DNA from: Gymnogyps californianus
Lineage: Eukaryota > Chordata > Aves > Accipitriformes > Cathartidae
Length of the DNA stretch: 64,000 bases
Direction: 5' to 3'
Assembly (NCBI RefSeq): GCF_018139145.2
Contig: NC_059478.1
Span: forward strand, 28,923,001-28,987,000
The notes under the pieces are model-generated. The model had not been told where the DNA came from. It did no database searches and was given only the letters and a program-made list of their open reading frames with translations. Shown here piece after piece: positions 24,199 through 36,710 of the stretch (position 1 is its first letter; each line of letters starts with the position of its first letter). Both the position numbers and the translations under genes were made by a program.

Positions 24199-27100
24199 CT
24201 GAGGAAGGAAAAATAACCATTGAGGTTGCAATGCTAGCAACAGAAGAAAAGGACAGAAAGCTTTTCTTTTTATTTCTTCTAGAACTTCAAGATGTGCCCC
24301 AGTGCTCCAGAGCCATAGCTCTGCTTTATATCTCAATGACAAAATCATTTTTATTCATTCCTTAATAACAGCCCACCAGACAACTAATTAAAATAAATCC
24401 TTCTTTATAACACATATTATTAGGTCTACAGTTAATGCATGATGGGGATAAGTAATTTAATCATTTGGCAGAAAGCCTTGGAAAAAATTTGAATGAGAGA
24501 ATAATTGTCAAGTGGCCAATTGCTTCCTTTAAGGGTATAAATTAAAAGGCAGTAAAAGTATTTCTTTAAATGCACTTATCAAATTGCCTTCCTCTTGCAC
24601 AGAGTAATTGACCATTTCCAGCAAAGACAAGACCCTTAGTGGCAGTTCAGAGTAAAAAGAAATATATGCAGGAGATTACTATAAATAAACTAACACTGTT
24701 AAAAGACATAATTAAAAATATCACGAAGGTGCATTAGATACACAGAGTACATATAAAAGTAGGGATGGTCAAAGAAAACTGGGAGAAAATGGGAGCTGTA
24801 CGATTTAAAGCAAGCAATTATTATTATTATTATTTGCAGCAGGAAGATGGTTCCAAGCACAGGTGTGCACATTTTCTGCAACAACTTGCATGAAATCAGC
24901 CCCAAAATTGCATACTGCTGATGTCAAGATTTTAAGGGCAGGAGCCAAGTCTGTGTTCTCTGTCCTCTGCCTCCAGGAGTTACTACAACACTAGTACTTC
25001 GATCAGAAGGTTTTTTAAAAATTGATGCCTAATACTAGACTGCTGAACAAGGCGGGCTTGATTTTCGAGGGTGCTGAGCGCTGTCAGTACTCAGGGACAG
25101 GCATTGGCATCTGTTAAAAATTACATCATACTTAGAAAGCAGCCTTGTTACAGTATCACCTCACTTAAGGCAGCAGTTAATGAGAATGTCGATGAACGGA
25201 AGAAGCAGCATGATCACACTGCCTCCCCTAAAATACGCCTAAAAGACAATTTTCCAAACTGAAGAGGCAGGCAGGCACGGATTTACCCAGATTTACAAGT
25301 AACTTTCAAGATACACAGTTGCTATTTGTGCCTTTGAAACCCTCCCCAAGGTCATTTAGTAACAGAAACGGATGGAGGATGATTACATGAAAGAGAAAGG
25401 ACTAGGCAGAAGCAAGATTATGAAGGCTTTTAAATAGTCTACTTCTTACACACGAACCTCTGAGCAAATTATATCTCAGTATAAATATTTATACATAGAA
25501 CTTGAGTTCATTTTTGCTCATCGACTATGAGATTATATTTTAAATAGGTTCTATTTTAATTTTCTCTCTCTCCAGTCTCAACCACCTGCTTACTATCTTT
25601 CTGTTTTGACATTTCCCCACACAGTATAACAACAGATGCTACATTATTTACTGAACCCAATCAATTATATTATAGAAAAATAAACAACAGTAGCTCATTA
25701 GAGCTCTTTTCTTTGTGCAAAGAGTGCGTCGCTCCCCAAAGTAACTAGGCTCCAAGGCTTCAACATAAAATGGCAATTTACAATGGATATTCTGTACCAG
25801 CAAACCAAGTCAGAAAACAATGATGTGATGGATCACATTAATAACTCTTGGACCTGAACAAGCAATTTCAGTTTGTTGATAAGAAGATGTTCAGTATGTG
25901 AATAGCGCAATAGTCAGATTTTAAATATACGAACTGAACATAAAGCCACTTCTGTAAGTAAACACTGTTGCAGAACAATTCAGTATAAGTAATCTGTATA
26001 CTTGAAAATGGGGAGTGTTAGTAAACATTATTGTTAAAATCCCTTTTGTTCTACTAAGCAAACAGATCCTATTATTTTCATTATTGCACTCTACATTAAA
26101 ACAGGGAAGCCCAGGTATATTTTGATAACACAGACCAGTCTTGCAGCCTTTGCGTAAGAAAACGAGTTCCAAAAGGCCAAGGTATCAGAAAAGGTTCAGG
26201 AGCAGACGTAATAAAGCAGAATTAATTATTGTTTCTATGTATGCAAAACTACTTGAAAAATAGAAAAACATACTTCTTTCTTGAATCTGAGCTTATTGCT
26301 CAACAGTCTGTTACTGCTACAGTACTGATTTATGTTCGATTGCTATTAACCTCACAGAATTGCCATCTTACAATTATTCTTGACACAATTCTCACAGTCC
26401 AGTTTTGTGCGTTGCTCCTTCAGTTGAGTTCTAGCTTCCATTCTTGGCTTATGCTAACAACAGGAGCTAAGTCAGTCATCAGATACTGTAGGATAAGAAA
26501 GAAGTGGACTGCATCTTTCCCAAACCATTGAATACTACTGTTTGGACTGAATTTAGTATTTACAACGCAGTACTGTTTAAAAGGTTCTTGAATGCTTAAA
26601 TGGTTCAGGTTTTTTAATGCAATTATCTTGGTCAAAATATATATATGCAAATGCATTGCTCATACAGTTTGTTTATTGGGTTTATCTCGGGGAATAATAA
26701 ATATGTTCATAGCCAACTTTTTTGCAGTTGTATAATGCAATTTTTTCATACATCAGCAAAGTACACAAGACTGAAATGTCAAGTATACATTTAAGTCACG
26801 TGTAGGGGGGGAATAAGCAAGGCTGTGATTTATCAGGATTCCAGGAGTTCCAAGGACTTTAACTAAGTGGAGAATTAAATGAGAATATAATTCCAAATTT
26901 CAAATCTCCATAATCCATGACAGCCAAAGCAAAGAAGTTATATTAAGTCCACCAAAAATATTGGAACTCTGATATTTTATATAAATGAATACATATTTTT
27001 AATATTTATATTTTATCTATATTTGATATAATACTGGAAACATACTGAGGAAATATATATTCAATAGGGATGCTGATATAGCTTTGTATTAATTAGCAAC

Positions 27101-28257
27101 TTGCTCACAGAATCTTATATGCCTAAAAGTCAAAGAACAACCCCCAATCAACTGTGATTTCAGTCAAGACATGTATATGTGAATATCACTTTTATTTTGA
27201 AAATTTTATTCCAGGGTTTCAAAGTCCTTTTCAAGTATCAGCTGTGTTTCACAGCAGTTCTGTAAGGACTTGTATTTCAAGAACTTCACAGAACAGATGG
27301 AAATATTTTAATGACTAGTCTATTTTACCTATCCTTTGAAATGTGGTGGGACTTCAGGGGAAGAAACATGGCTGTACCCCAGCCTTTTTACCATATTTTG
27401 TATTTGCCAGGAGGTGAAAAAGAGGAAGTCACTAACATAAGTAAATTCATGTACATGATGCTTTATGTAAATACCTACGTAGACACACAGCTAGGACAGG
27501 AGCTAGCCTAGATCCTGAAAGAGGATCATCTCTGACAGGCACCGGCACCCTCAGAATCTACAAAATTAAGAGAATCTACAAAATAACAGAGTTTGAGGAA
27601 CAGTACTCTTCACAACACATGGTTTCTATTTTCTTATATAGGCCTAGGGACGTAAAGTGTTCATTTAAACACAATGTTCATTCTAAGGAAGATTCTGTAG
27701 AAGACTATTTAGAAATTTAAAAATGTACCATAAATCCAATTTTCTAGATTTTTGATTTTTATTCCTTAAAATTTTTTAAAAAAGTGTTTTGTCTCCCATA
27801 TTAAATTTGGCAACTTGTTTGATCAGAATTGCACCTAGGCTTTGTGCTACTTCCTGGAAGAAATGAAAGGGCTCCATGGTATTATATTTTTAAAAGGAGT
27901 GCCTGCAGAAACAAGGTTAGAGGTTCCCAAAGATTCCACTATTTATGGAGCTCATTTCATGGATCTCCTGTTAGCAGGCCTATCTAATTTCTGGCTGTAA
28001 TTCAGACCCAGATGATGTAATTGTGACCCAGATGGCAGAACAGGAAAGTTATTAAAAAGTGGATGAAAATTATTTAGCTGCACTATGTTTTTTATATATA
28101 TGGTAAGAAAAGAAATGAATTAAAAAAAAAAAAAAAAAAAGATGTTCACATAAAAAGTATAGTTTGAATTAAAGTTGCAATGTGTGTTGAATGGAAGTTG
28201 CAATGTCCATAAGCTTCACGAATCCAAAGAGTTGTCAGAAAAGGTAAAACATCCCAC
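24199..28257 (-). other. FAF1: FAF1 intron (4.1 kb)
   Basis: The donor is GTGGGA, a weaker than usual match, and the acceptor CCTCAG. The content is AT-rich, with an (ATT)n microsatellite at about 24819-24834 and an A19 run at 28122-28140. No gene or recognisable mobile element was seen. Confidence 0.85.
28122..28140. repeat. A19 homopolymer
   Basis: A run of 19 A on the plus strand, 118 bp from the exon at 28258-28335 on its intronic 3' side (in transcript orientation). I see no retrocopy body attached to it. Confidence 0.95.
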
Positions 28258-28335
28258 CTCACGTTCTTCCTCCTGTTCTTTCCGAATTTGTTCCAAGCGA
28301 AACTGCTCTGCCATTTCTCTCTCTTGTGCTTCCCT
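28258..28335 (-). CDS. FAF1: FAF1 coiled-coil exon (26 codons)
   Basis: The 78-bp exon is phase 0 at both ends, with acceptor TTATTAG and donor GTGGGA. It encodes REAQEREMAEQF followed by RLEQIRKEQEEERE, a highly charged helical stretch that joins directly to AIRLSLEQ of the next exon. In FAF1 and related UBX proteins (UBXD8/FAF2, UBXD7) such a coiled coil links the UAS and UBX domains. The sequence is almost identical to human as I remember it (Gln in place of His at the fourth residue). Since the exon is a multiple of three and flanked by phase-0 introns, skipping it would keep the frame. Confidence 0.96.
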
Positions 28336-28743
28336 CTAATAAACACAAACAGCAATCACACATGTATCACCTCGCTTTCCACAGCTGTGTTTAATGATGT
28401 GCATTAGCTATATAAACACAAAGAAACTCCTCAACTTTTCTGTAGAAATCAATATAAGAAATAGGGTATTTATCAAGCAATCTTTTCGTGTCATTCCTTT
28501 CCGAACTTCTATTATTAAGTGGGGCCAGGACTGCTTTAGCAAAAAGATGCAATCAAGTCTACTCCTAGTGACTGTATCCAGTGCCATTTTATAACCACTG
28601 AGGGCAATAACAGCTCCTACAGCCACCGTCTCATTTGAAGAGCAGAACTGAAGGCGGGCAGTCCTCTGCACCAGAGAGATGTCACCAGCTGTGGAGAGAT
28701 TCCCAACCCCGACATTCATGTGATCACTTCACCCTGCACACAC
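28336..28743 (-). other. FAF1: FAF1 short intron (408 bp)
   Basis: The donor is GTGTGT and the acceptor TTATTAG. It separates the two coiled-coil exons and is by far the shortest intron in the window. I see nothing else in it. Confidence 0.9.
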
Positions 28744-28824
28744 CTTCGCTCTGTCAGCCTCCAGTGATATGCGGTACGCTTCATCCTGCTCTCTTTTCAC
28801 ATTTTCTCTGGCTTCACGTTCATC
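28744..28824 (-). CDS. FAF1: FAF1 coiled-coil exon (27 codons)
   Basis: The 81-bp exon is phase 0 at both ends, with acceptor TTTCTTTAG and donor GTGTGT. It encodes DEREARENVKREQ, then DEAYRISLEADRAK. The block Q-D-E-A-Y-x-x-S-L-x-A-D is a conserved element at the start of the coiled coil in the FAF1/UBXD8/UBXD7 group. It joins the UAS end (…EDIKDE) upstream and REAQERE downstream. Human has Leu where Ile stands here (from memory). As with the neighbouring exon, its length and phase would allow frame-preserving skipping. Confidence 0.96.
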
Positions 28825-29039
28825 CTAAAGAAAAAAAAAAAGAAAAGAAAACAAAAAATATCAGCAAACAGTGGACCAATATGATATATATCTTTATGTT
28901 CACGAGCACTCTTTAACTCCTGTGACTTCAAAATATTTGTCTGCCTTACTCATCTAACTACTGCTAGGAGAAATGAGTTCTGAAATGCCTCAAGGGCGGC
29001 CTTGCCTTTAAAAATTACGACTTACCTAACGCTATGTTT

Positions 29040-29430
29040 CAATTGCCATGTAACGGATGGGCGCATCCAAGCCCCGGCCTGATGGCTGGATCTGGCACCA
29101 AGGCTCTTTGCCCTGCCATCTTTATCACGGCCATGGCTGGCGCAGACCCCGGGAATGGTGCAGCCTCCTTCCGCACCAGCCACGCGGGGAGGGGGTCACT
29201 GGAGGGCTACGTGTGGGCCGGTGCTGCGGAGGATTTCACTCCTGCAGCCGACAATTTGGACGGTCTTGTAATAGGGAAGGACAGACCGTGGTTTAGAGGA
29301 CGAGGCTGGATCTTAATTTGCTCTCTGCTCAGATTGACAGTGGGTAATGGCTTGTCCTGCGAGAGAAGGCCTGCTCCTAGGTCCTTCCTTGGTAAAAAAG
29401 CCCTCAGCAGGATCCATCCAGGGTCATGAC
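29040..29430. other. Locally GC-rich patch in a FAF1 intron, function unknown
   Basis: This 390-bp stretch is clearly richer in G+C and CpG than the surrounding intron, and one plus-strand frame stays open for 131 codons (29034-29429). It starts about 210 bp on the 5' side (in transcript direction) of the exon 28744-28824. I do not recognise a protein or repeat. It could be an intronic regulatory element or an unrecognised retroposed fragment. Confidence 0.4.
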
Positions 29431-31094
29431 TATTAAACATCATCCACAGGCCTCAGTTCACAGTGTTGAATATTATACAAAGATGGGAAAGTAGCAAGTC
29501 CTGCTCTGAAGTGTCTTAAATGGACAGATGCAGGCAGACAAGAAACATGAGGTTAGCATGCCAACTTCAAGCCAGCAAACCTAGAAAAGTATCTTATTAA
29601 TGATCACAGCACAAAGAAATAAATTTTACGAAAAATGCATGAATGACAAAGCGAGGCATCATCCACACGGTGGAGGATCAAGAAGTGAAGTGAACATCCC
29701 TGAAGGCTGGAATAACTGCACTGGGGTGATGCCTGATAAAGCAAAGCATACAATCAATAGCTTCATACTCTGCCTCTGGAGCCAGAGACAGCGTCTGCTC
29801 CCCTGTGCTTACTCCTCTTACATCTTATAATCCTCCCAGAGCCCTGCAGAGGCTGCACTGGTCCCTACAAAAATCAATAAGATTTAGCTGTGAGACTGCT
29901 GGTGGGCTCAGCATGGTCACCTGTAGTTATCAGTAACACAGCACTTGCACTGGGGTAATCTGTCCCCTGTATTTCACAGAAATTAAAGTCTGCTACCTAC
30001 TGCTTCTTGAAGAATTATGTTAATTTTCCCATTCATCTGCAAGGTTTATTCCACATAAAGGAATCATTTTGCAAAGCGATCAATTTTCTCCCCAAAACTT
30101 CACTATTTGGCAAAAACTCAATTCTAAATGGGAGGAGCATACATTAACTGTTATTATCATGTCATGCAAACATGCCAAGATGTTCCTCAAACAAAACTCT
30201 AACATATTAGTGGTTAAAAAGCTCTAAAGTAGCATGCGACCACAAGAGGAAAGGTCAAATTACAGGAAAAGGTATACAACCTCCAGTTGGAAAGTAACAA
30301 GATCTTTTTAGAGGAAACTCTTCTTCCTTATAGAAACAGGACCCAAGATTATTCTACAATCAGTGTGTCCTAAATTTCATTCACAGAAGATAGAGAAACC
30401 ATCACTTTGTTCAGCAGAGCTAAGACATAAGTAGAAGTAATTCTTGCAAAATGGAAAAAGGACAATGACCACCAAATAACCCATTCCCCTTCCTGGCTTC
30501 TCTGGACCTTGATAAGCTTTATGTGCAATGCTCATGGAATACCTCCAAAAATTAACTCAAACCTGATAGCAGAAACTACCTTACATTAATATTCCATTTC
30601 TGAGAAGAGGGGGTGTTGAAATTAAACAGCTCTGATTTTTATGTTATCCAAAAATGCAGAAAGCTGCTTGAATACACAGAGGTTTTCCCAACTCTTCTCA
30701 TAGATGGAATTAACAGTAAAGGAAAAAGTTTTGTACTATCTATACTGAGACTTTTCATAAGCATACCATAAATTTATCTTAGAATGGTGAGAACCAAAAC
30801 TATTTTCCCAAATCAGCTTATTAAAGGAAGATGACTTCAGGTAATCCGCAAGAGGACAAGCATTTAAAAAAATATTAAGAATTATTTCAGAGAGAACCTA
30901 TTTAATTTTCTTGTTTTGCAACTTCATATATCACACCTAACTTCACACACTAACTGAATTTCAAAGGTCACACAAGTCCAGTAATGCCTGAAAGAAAACT
31001 GAAAGATCAGATGTAACTATTGCATCTACAGGCTCTTTTCTTCATCAAAGATTGCTAGCAGTTAACATACAGTTAGTTTAGTTTACAAAAAAAA

Positions 31095-31134
31095 CCCAAC
31101 CCAACCCACAAAAAACCCCAACCCAAACCAACCC
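31095..31134 (-). repeat. G-quadruplex-capable tract on the FAF1 sense strand
   Basis: On the plus strand there are C runs at 31095-31097, 31100-31102, 31105-31107, 31116-31119, 31122-31124 and 31132-31134. On the minus (transcribed-sense) strand these give six G runs, most separated by TT, with one 8-nt loop. Tracts of this form can fold into quadruplexes in DNA or in the pre-mRNA. The pattern is seen directly; folding is inferred. Confidence 0.6.
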
Positions 31135-34100
31135 TCAATAAGTAAAAATTAAAAATGTATAAAAATTATTAAAACTCACTCAAAAAATATGTACTAATCA
31201 GAGTTATAAGAAATTGAGTACTGGCTTTTATTTTACATTTTACAAACTGTCTAGAAAACTCCAGGAAGTTACTAGAAGTTACTTGTGATGAGCACAGGAT
31301 TCATTTACCTACAGAGAGCTTCACTGAAGCATTTTTGAAATAGGTTTAAATTATATAATCTGGATGATAACTGCAAAAAATATTGACGCTATAGATTCTA
31401 CAACTAGAATCTAAACATGAATTCCAGGCATTTAAAAAAAAAAAAATTATTTCCTCCCTATTCATTGCAGTTATCATCATCCTAAAAGTGGATTATGAAA
31501 AAGATGTCAGGAATGTGAAGAATTACTACGCATGACTGCCTGGTCCTCATAGAAATATGTGAGCCACATCTAAAAGTAAATGACCGTGCCACTGAGCTTT
31601 ACACCGCATTGAAACAATACTGTTCTTACTGAAACAGACCTTATGAACAAATCTAGAATCCAGATTTCTTTAGGTAAGAAGCAGATGTAATCCTATGAAA
31701 CATCTCTTTGTACCTACTTCTGTGTTTTGTTAATACTGCTCACATTCAACAGGAACCACCTCCTCTACAGAGATCATGGCAAAATTGTAATATTCTCTGG
31801 TTCAGAGTTACACCTTGGACAAATTTTAAACATTAGATAAAGCAGTTCTCCTTTTTGTAATGCAGTTTGTTATTTTAGTCATCTCTTCCTCTAGAGAAAC
31901 CACACAAAGTATGAGGATGACTCAAGTCCACCAGAAAGCAACACAAGAAAATTCATAATGGTGACAGCAAAAGCAGAAGAAAATATTTTGCAGACAATCT
32001 TCCATTGCACTAACAAAGAACACATGAAGAAAAATAGTCATACCACTAATAATTAATTAAAAAAATGTCATGTTATCCATCAACAAAATTTGGGGTAGCT
32101 GACAACTTTTGTGTTAAATCCTACATAAATTGCAGCATCGACTGAACATCAATAAATGCATCTCCACAATACTTTTGCAATGAAGGCAAAATTGCCATCT
32201 TCCTTTTTCAAGAAACCAAGGTGTGAACAGCAACGGCTTACCAGGTCAAAGGCTTAAAAAGCCTCCATCAGAAATGAGGGTTACACAGCATTTCTGAATT
32301 CCACAGCAGCGACTGAAGGCTGGTGTGAATCTAAACCATCCACATCCCAGGGGTTTGGGGCATGAGACGAGGAGACAACTCTCCTTTGCTCCTTAAAGGA
32401 AAAAAGTCACAGATCTCTGCTTTCCCATTTTGACAATGCAATAATGGAGGGGGATTCATTCAATGGAAAGTTGACACTTAAAACAAAAAAAAAATTGCAT
32501 TTATCCACAGAATATATTCTTCAGCTATGAATTTTCTTTGCTATCATGCATATTACAGATGCAAAGTCATAAGAAAAATAGTGAACACTTATATTCATGA
32601 GATAGTTACAATGTACCAGATAAAACCTTCTCTTGAGTAATATCCAGAGCTACAAGACTAAGAAAAACTTACAGATAAGGTTAAGAAGAAATTCAGGATA
32701 ACTCTCTCCAATAATTATTCCCTAAACCATTTCTTGAAGTTACCCCTGAAGCACCTAATAGCAGGCATTTTCAGATGCAGGATGATGGAAAAGAGGGATT
32801 CCTGACTGCATTTAGGACAGTAATGCCCCCCTTTTCCTGCAGATTCTACAGGGAAAAAAAAATACACAATACATTTGGCTTTTTGGATGGGATATTTTGC
32901 TGGAAAAGTCAGCATTGGCCCTTCTGGGCTTTTTTTAATGTATTGTTGTTGTTTCTGAAGGTAGGATTTAATGATTTAACCCCAGGAATCAGCTTTACTT
33001 GCACCTGATTTGTCTCAGGGAGATGTGTTATACTTTATTCCCCGTTGCCCTTTGGGATCAGTTTTACTGTGAAGTAAAACCAGACGAGACAGAACTTGAG
33101 AAGATAACGATGAGCAGAAGACATTTCTCAGAGCATCAGTGAGTAAATGGCTGTTACAAGAAAGAAGAAAAAAAAAAAAGTGTCTTTACAAATGCTGAAT
33201 GCTTATCTGAAAGACAGTTGATTTCACTGAACCACTCCTGAAATTAAAATCTACAAGTGCTTAAGGCTATTCATGGGAGCGTTAAAGAGAAACACCCCTT
33301 TGTCCAAACAAACCAGTGCAAGAAAGGCATTAATTTGACTCACTAAGATGACAGACTTGCACATTGTATAACTTAAACATACATGATGGGGAATATATGG
33401 AAGGAAAAAGTGTACACAGAATGTGTTAGGCATATGAGAATGATGAAGACAAATCAAATGAACGTTTCTGCGGTGGCAGAACCACAGGTGGGGAGGCAGG
33501 ACGGGGCAGGGCGAGGGGGGAGAACAACGCAGAACCACCGGAGGATCCTGCCTGTCTATACCGAAGGCTGAAAGCCCAGTTCCAGATGCTGATTTTTGGG
33601 AACGACCTCAAGTGACAAGAAAGAAAACAAACCCAAAACCTTCACGAAGCAGTCCTGCAGTGACTTTCCACGGGAAACGAGCCAGCCAGTCCTGCTACAA
33701 CACCTACCCACCTGGGCTGTATAGCAGGGAAAGCTGCTGTTTATTAAGAGAAACTAAGCAAATATTCAGTGACTGGAGCCATCAACATGTACAGCCGAAA
33801 AGCCACCTGAACTAAAGATATTTTCATTTTATCCTCTTTCTTTCCTCTGCCATTACCTTGCATTTTGTTAAAGTTCAAAATAGGCTGTAAACTCTCGAAG
33901 GCGGCACTCGTATCTGCTGGTGTGTCAGTGCAGTGAAGTGCACAATGGGAAACCGATCGTTTGGGGTGCTATCATATTACAAATACAAAATTGGAAAATT
34001 TAATCAAATAAATTTTGATTACTGTAGTTTAATTAGTTATAACTAGTAATAATTAGTAAATGTGCTAATTGGATTTTTTGAGGGGTTAAATCACAATCTT

Positions 34101-34239
34101 TGTTAGATGGCTGTCATCACCATAATGCTTTTGCGCTTTGGAATTTAATGAATTTCATGTATTTATTCTCATAACCTCCTGTTGTGCAAATACTATATAC
34201 CATGATACACATGACAGTGTTAGATGGAACATAGATTAT

Positions 34240-34299
34240 CAAAGGTATTCAGATGCCTAATTTCTACTGATTTTAATGTGAGCTTCAGTGCCTAAAGAG
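34240..34299. repeat. Relic of a palindromic amniote interspersed repeat
   Basis: The segment reads like a degraded copy of a self-complementary repeat I know from turtle and bird genomes. It contains AAAGGTATTCAGATGCCTAA, then CTGATTTTAATG, then GTGCCTAAAG. The central part (CCATTGATTTCAATGG in intact copies) is near palindromic. I know no reliable family name for it. Confidence 0.45.
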
Positions 34300-36693
34300 A
34301 AATTGCAGGGGTCTCCTGCACAGCTGATGGAAGCACTTAGGCCATCCTCTAACTGGAGAACACAATTGCAGGTAAGGAGTGGAGAAAAGCAACCAATCTG
34401 AAGGAGGAAAAGACAAACAGACCACAGATGAGGAGAAAATGCACTAGGACAGACCCTCTTTAGCCTCCTTTGTGGCTGTGAGATATATCTTTGGAAGAAG
34501 AAAGAGAAAAGGTGTTGGAAGCTAAAACTGTCAAATTATCATATCAAAAAAAGAAGGAAATCCCTTACATTTGACAGCAGCGAGGCAGAAGAGGAGGGAG
34601 ACATGGTGATAGAGACTTACTGCAAAGTTATGAAAATAACACTTGGCCAGTAAAGCCCCATCTAACACAAGAGAGTGCTGGGATGGCCATGTAAGCATAC
34701 TTTTACAAAGAGCTGTCGCAAGGAAAAGAAGATGAATTTATGTTGCTGTTTTGGAGTTTTTGTTTTCTTTTACATATTTTTTAAATCCCCATCCAGATAT
34801 TGGTCACAAAGGACCGACATTTTCCTCACGCTGTAGCAATATCTAGGAAGAAGAGACGTCACCTAAGATCAGAGAGCAAAGATGGTGACTCTGCAGGTCT
34901 ACATTTTTCTAGAGCTTATCTTCAGTCAGAGTCTGTTTACAACAGTTTTTCCAGTTTAAAAATTCTTAAGTATCCCTCTTTTACACTGAAGAAAACAGTG
35001 TGTCAGCAGACATAGTTTAAAGTGAATTGAAGGTTTTAATTGGTATTTGTAAAAATAAGAAGGTTTTTGAAGCAACTGTGGGTATTACAATTCCACCTTG
35101 AAGTCCAACCTGAGAGCAGGAGTGCTAGTGTTGCGTAACGACAAAAATAAACACGATGAGAGACCTACTGTTACTTAAATGTGGACAAGTTGGACCAGCT
35201 GTGTAACAGTCAATGCTTCTACTGTAATAAATGTTGACAGCAAAAATAAAAAGAATGCATTACTGAGACATCATCAAATGAGCCCTGTCATTACATGGAA
35301 ACTCCACCCTGTATAAGCTTGTCAAAAAGTGTTACTGTAATCCTTTGAGAAGCCTCCTCCTCAGGCAATGGAGAAAAAATGTTCAGGATCGGCCCAGAAC
35401 AGGTGTGTTGCGCTGTAATGCCAGGATTTAATCAAGTCTCTCTTCACATTAATCTCACAAAGGAACTAACTCGGATCTATTTGGGCCCATCATGCCACAC
35501 TGAGATGATTATTTAACTATCCAATTAAAGTAAGCAAGCTAACAGGGTGTTTAAAATCGACATTCCAGGGCGTGCAATATTTTACAATTATTATTTGTTT
35601 TCCTAAGTCGAGCACCAGGCACTGACACTTAAGAGGAACTGATACTACATGCTCTTTTCAAAGTCAGTCCCGACAAAATCTCAGTTCACACCTTGATCAA
35701 CAGTGGCAGAGGCCAGTTGTCCCTGCTCTGAGATACCCTCTTTCGCTTACAGGAGAAACTCCGTAGTGGTGGTTATCTCCTCTTTGCAAAAATCCCCAAC
35801 CCCACTGCCTGAACAGTAGTTGAGGTATCAACATTTGTAGTGTGGGCCAGAGGAGCAAACATGGTTAGAAAAGGAAAATATGTCCATTAGATGTATGAAA
35901 TCATTAGTATAGCTTCAGAGTAATTCTGCATACACAGCCTGAGGTTGGACTTCAGACCCTAGACCTGACTGCACTGACAAGGGTGGGACTGCATCCTGGC
36001 CAACTGGCCCTGCTGCTGTTGATGCCACTGAACCCACCATTTAATTATCCATTGGCCACTTCTTATCAGAAGTGCCACATGAACACGACGTCTGTATGCT
36101 GCTGATCATATTTTATTATTTGTGGCTTGTTACTATGGCAGTTTAAGTAGCAAACTTATAAAAACAGACAGCATGACAGCTAGACCACATATCTACAACG
36201 GCATGTCAACGGTGTGGTCCAAAAGAGGCAGGAGGTTTCCAAAATGGCATCTGGTCAACACAGCTGACAGGCAGCAAGCAACAGGCCCAATGGTTCATGA
36301 TCGACCCAGAAGCCTTGGAAGGGCAGGGAAAAGAATGGGATGGCAGACTGATCTCCCTTTAAGAAAGCTTGGGAGAGAAAATGGGTGCCTAAATTACGCA
36401 CCACTGTACCTCAAGACAGGTACGTTGGATTACTATGAGAACACATATGCATCTCAATGTTTTTAAGGTATTTCTTTGGAAATCGTGTAAGAAAAAGCTT
36501 AATCGAACACAATATACAAGTCTCTAAATTAAATCCAATTGCTTGTTAAATGATGGTATTTTAGCACTTGACATTATAAAAATATGCCTCAAATTTGCCT
36601 AATAAAATTTTATGAGGCTACAGCAGTAAATTTTACTAATATATGGATAGAAAAGCACAGGATTTAGCTAACCATACTATTACCACCAGCTAA

Positions 36694-36710
36694 TGAAGTG
36701 ACTCACTTCA
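36694..36710. promoter_or_regulatory. 17-bp palindrome centred on an AP-1 motif
   Basis: TGAAGTGA and TCACTTCA are exact reverse complements around a single C, creating a central TGACTCA, the AP-1 consensus. It is intronic. Such a site can arise by chance in 64 kb, so the call describes the motif, not proven use. Confidence 0.35.

Noticed and set aside
24199..24348. Extension of the UBX exon frame into upstream sequence (58 further bases-to-codon residues before AIRLSL)
   Set aside because: The CCTCAG acceptor directly precedes GCTATCAGG, and the coiled-coil exon 28258-28335 supplies the known FAF1 residues before AIRLSL. The extension is therefore intronic read-through.
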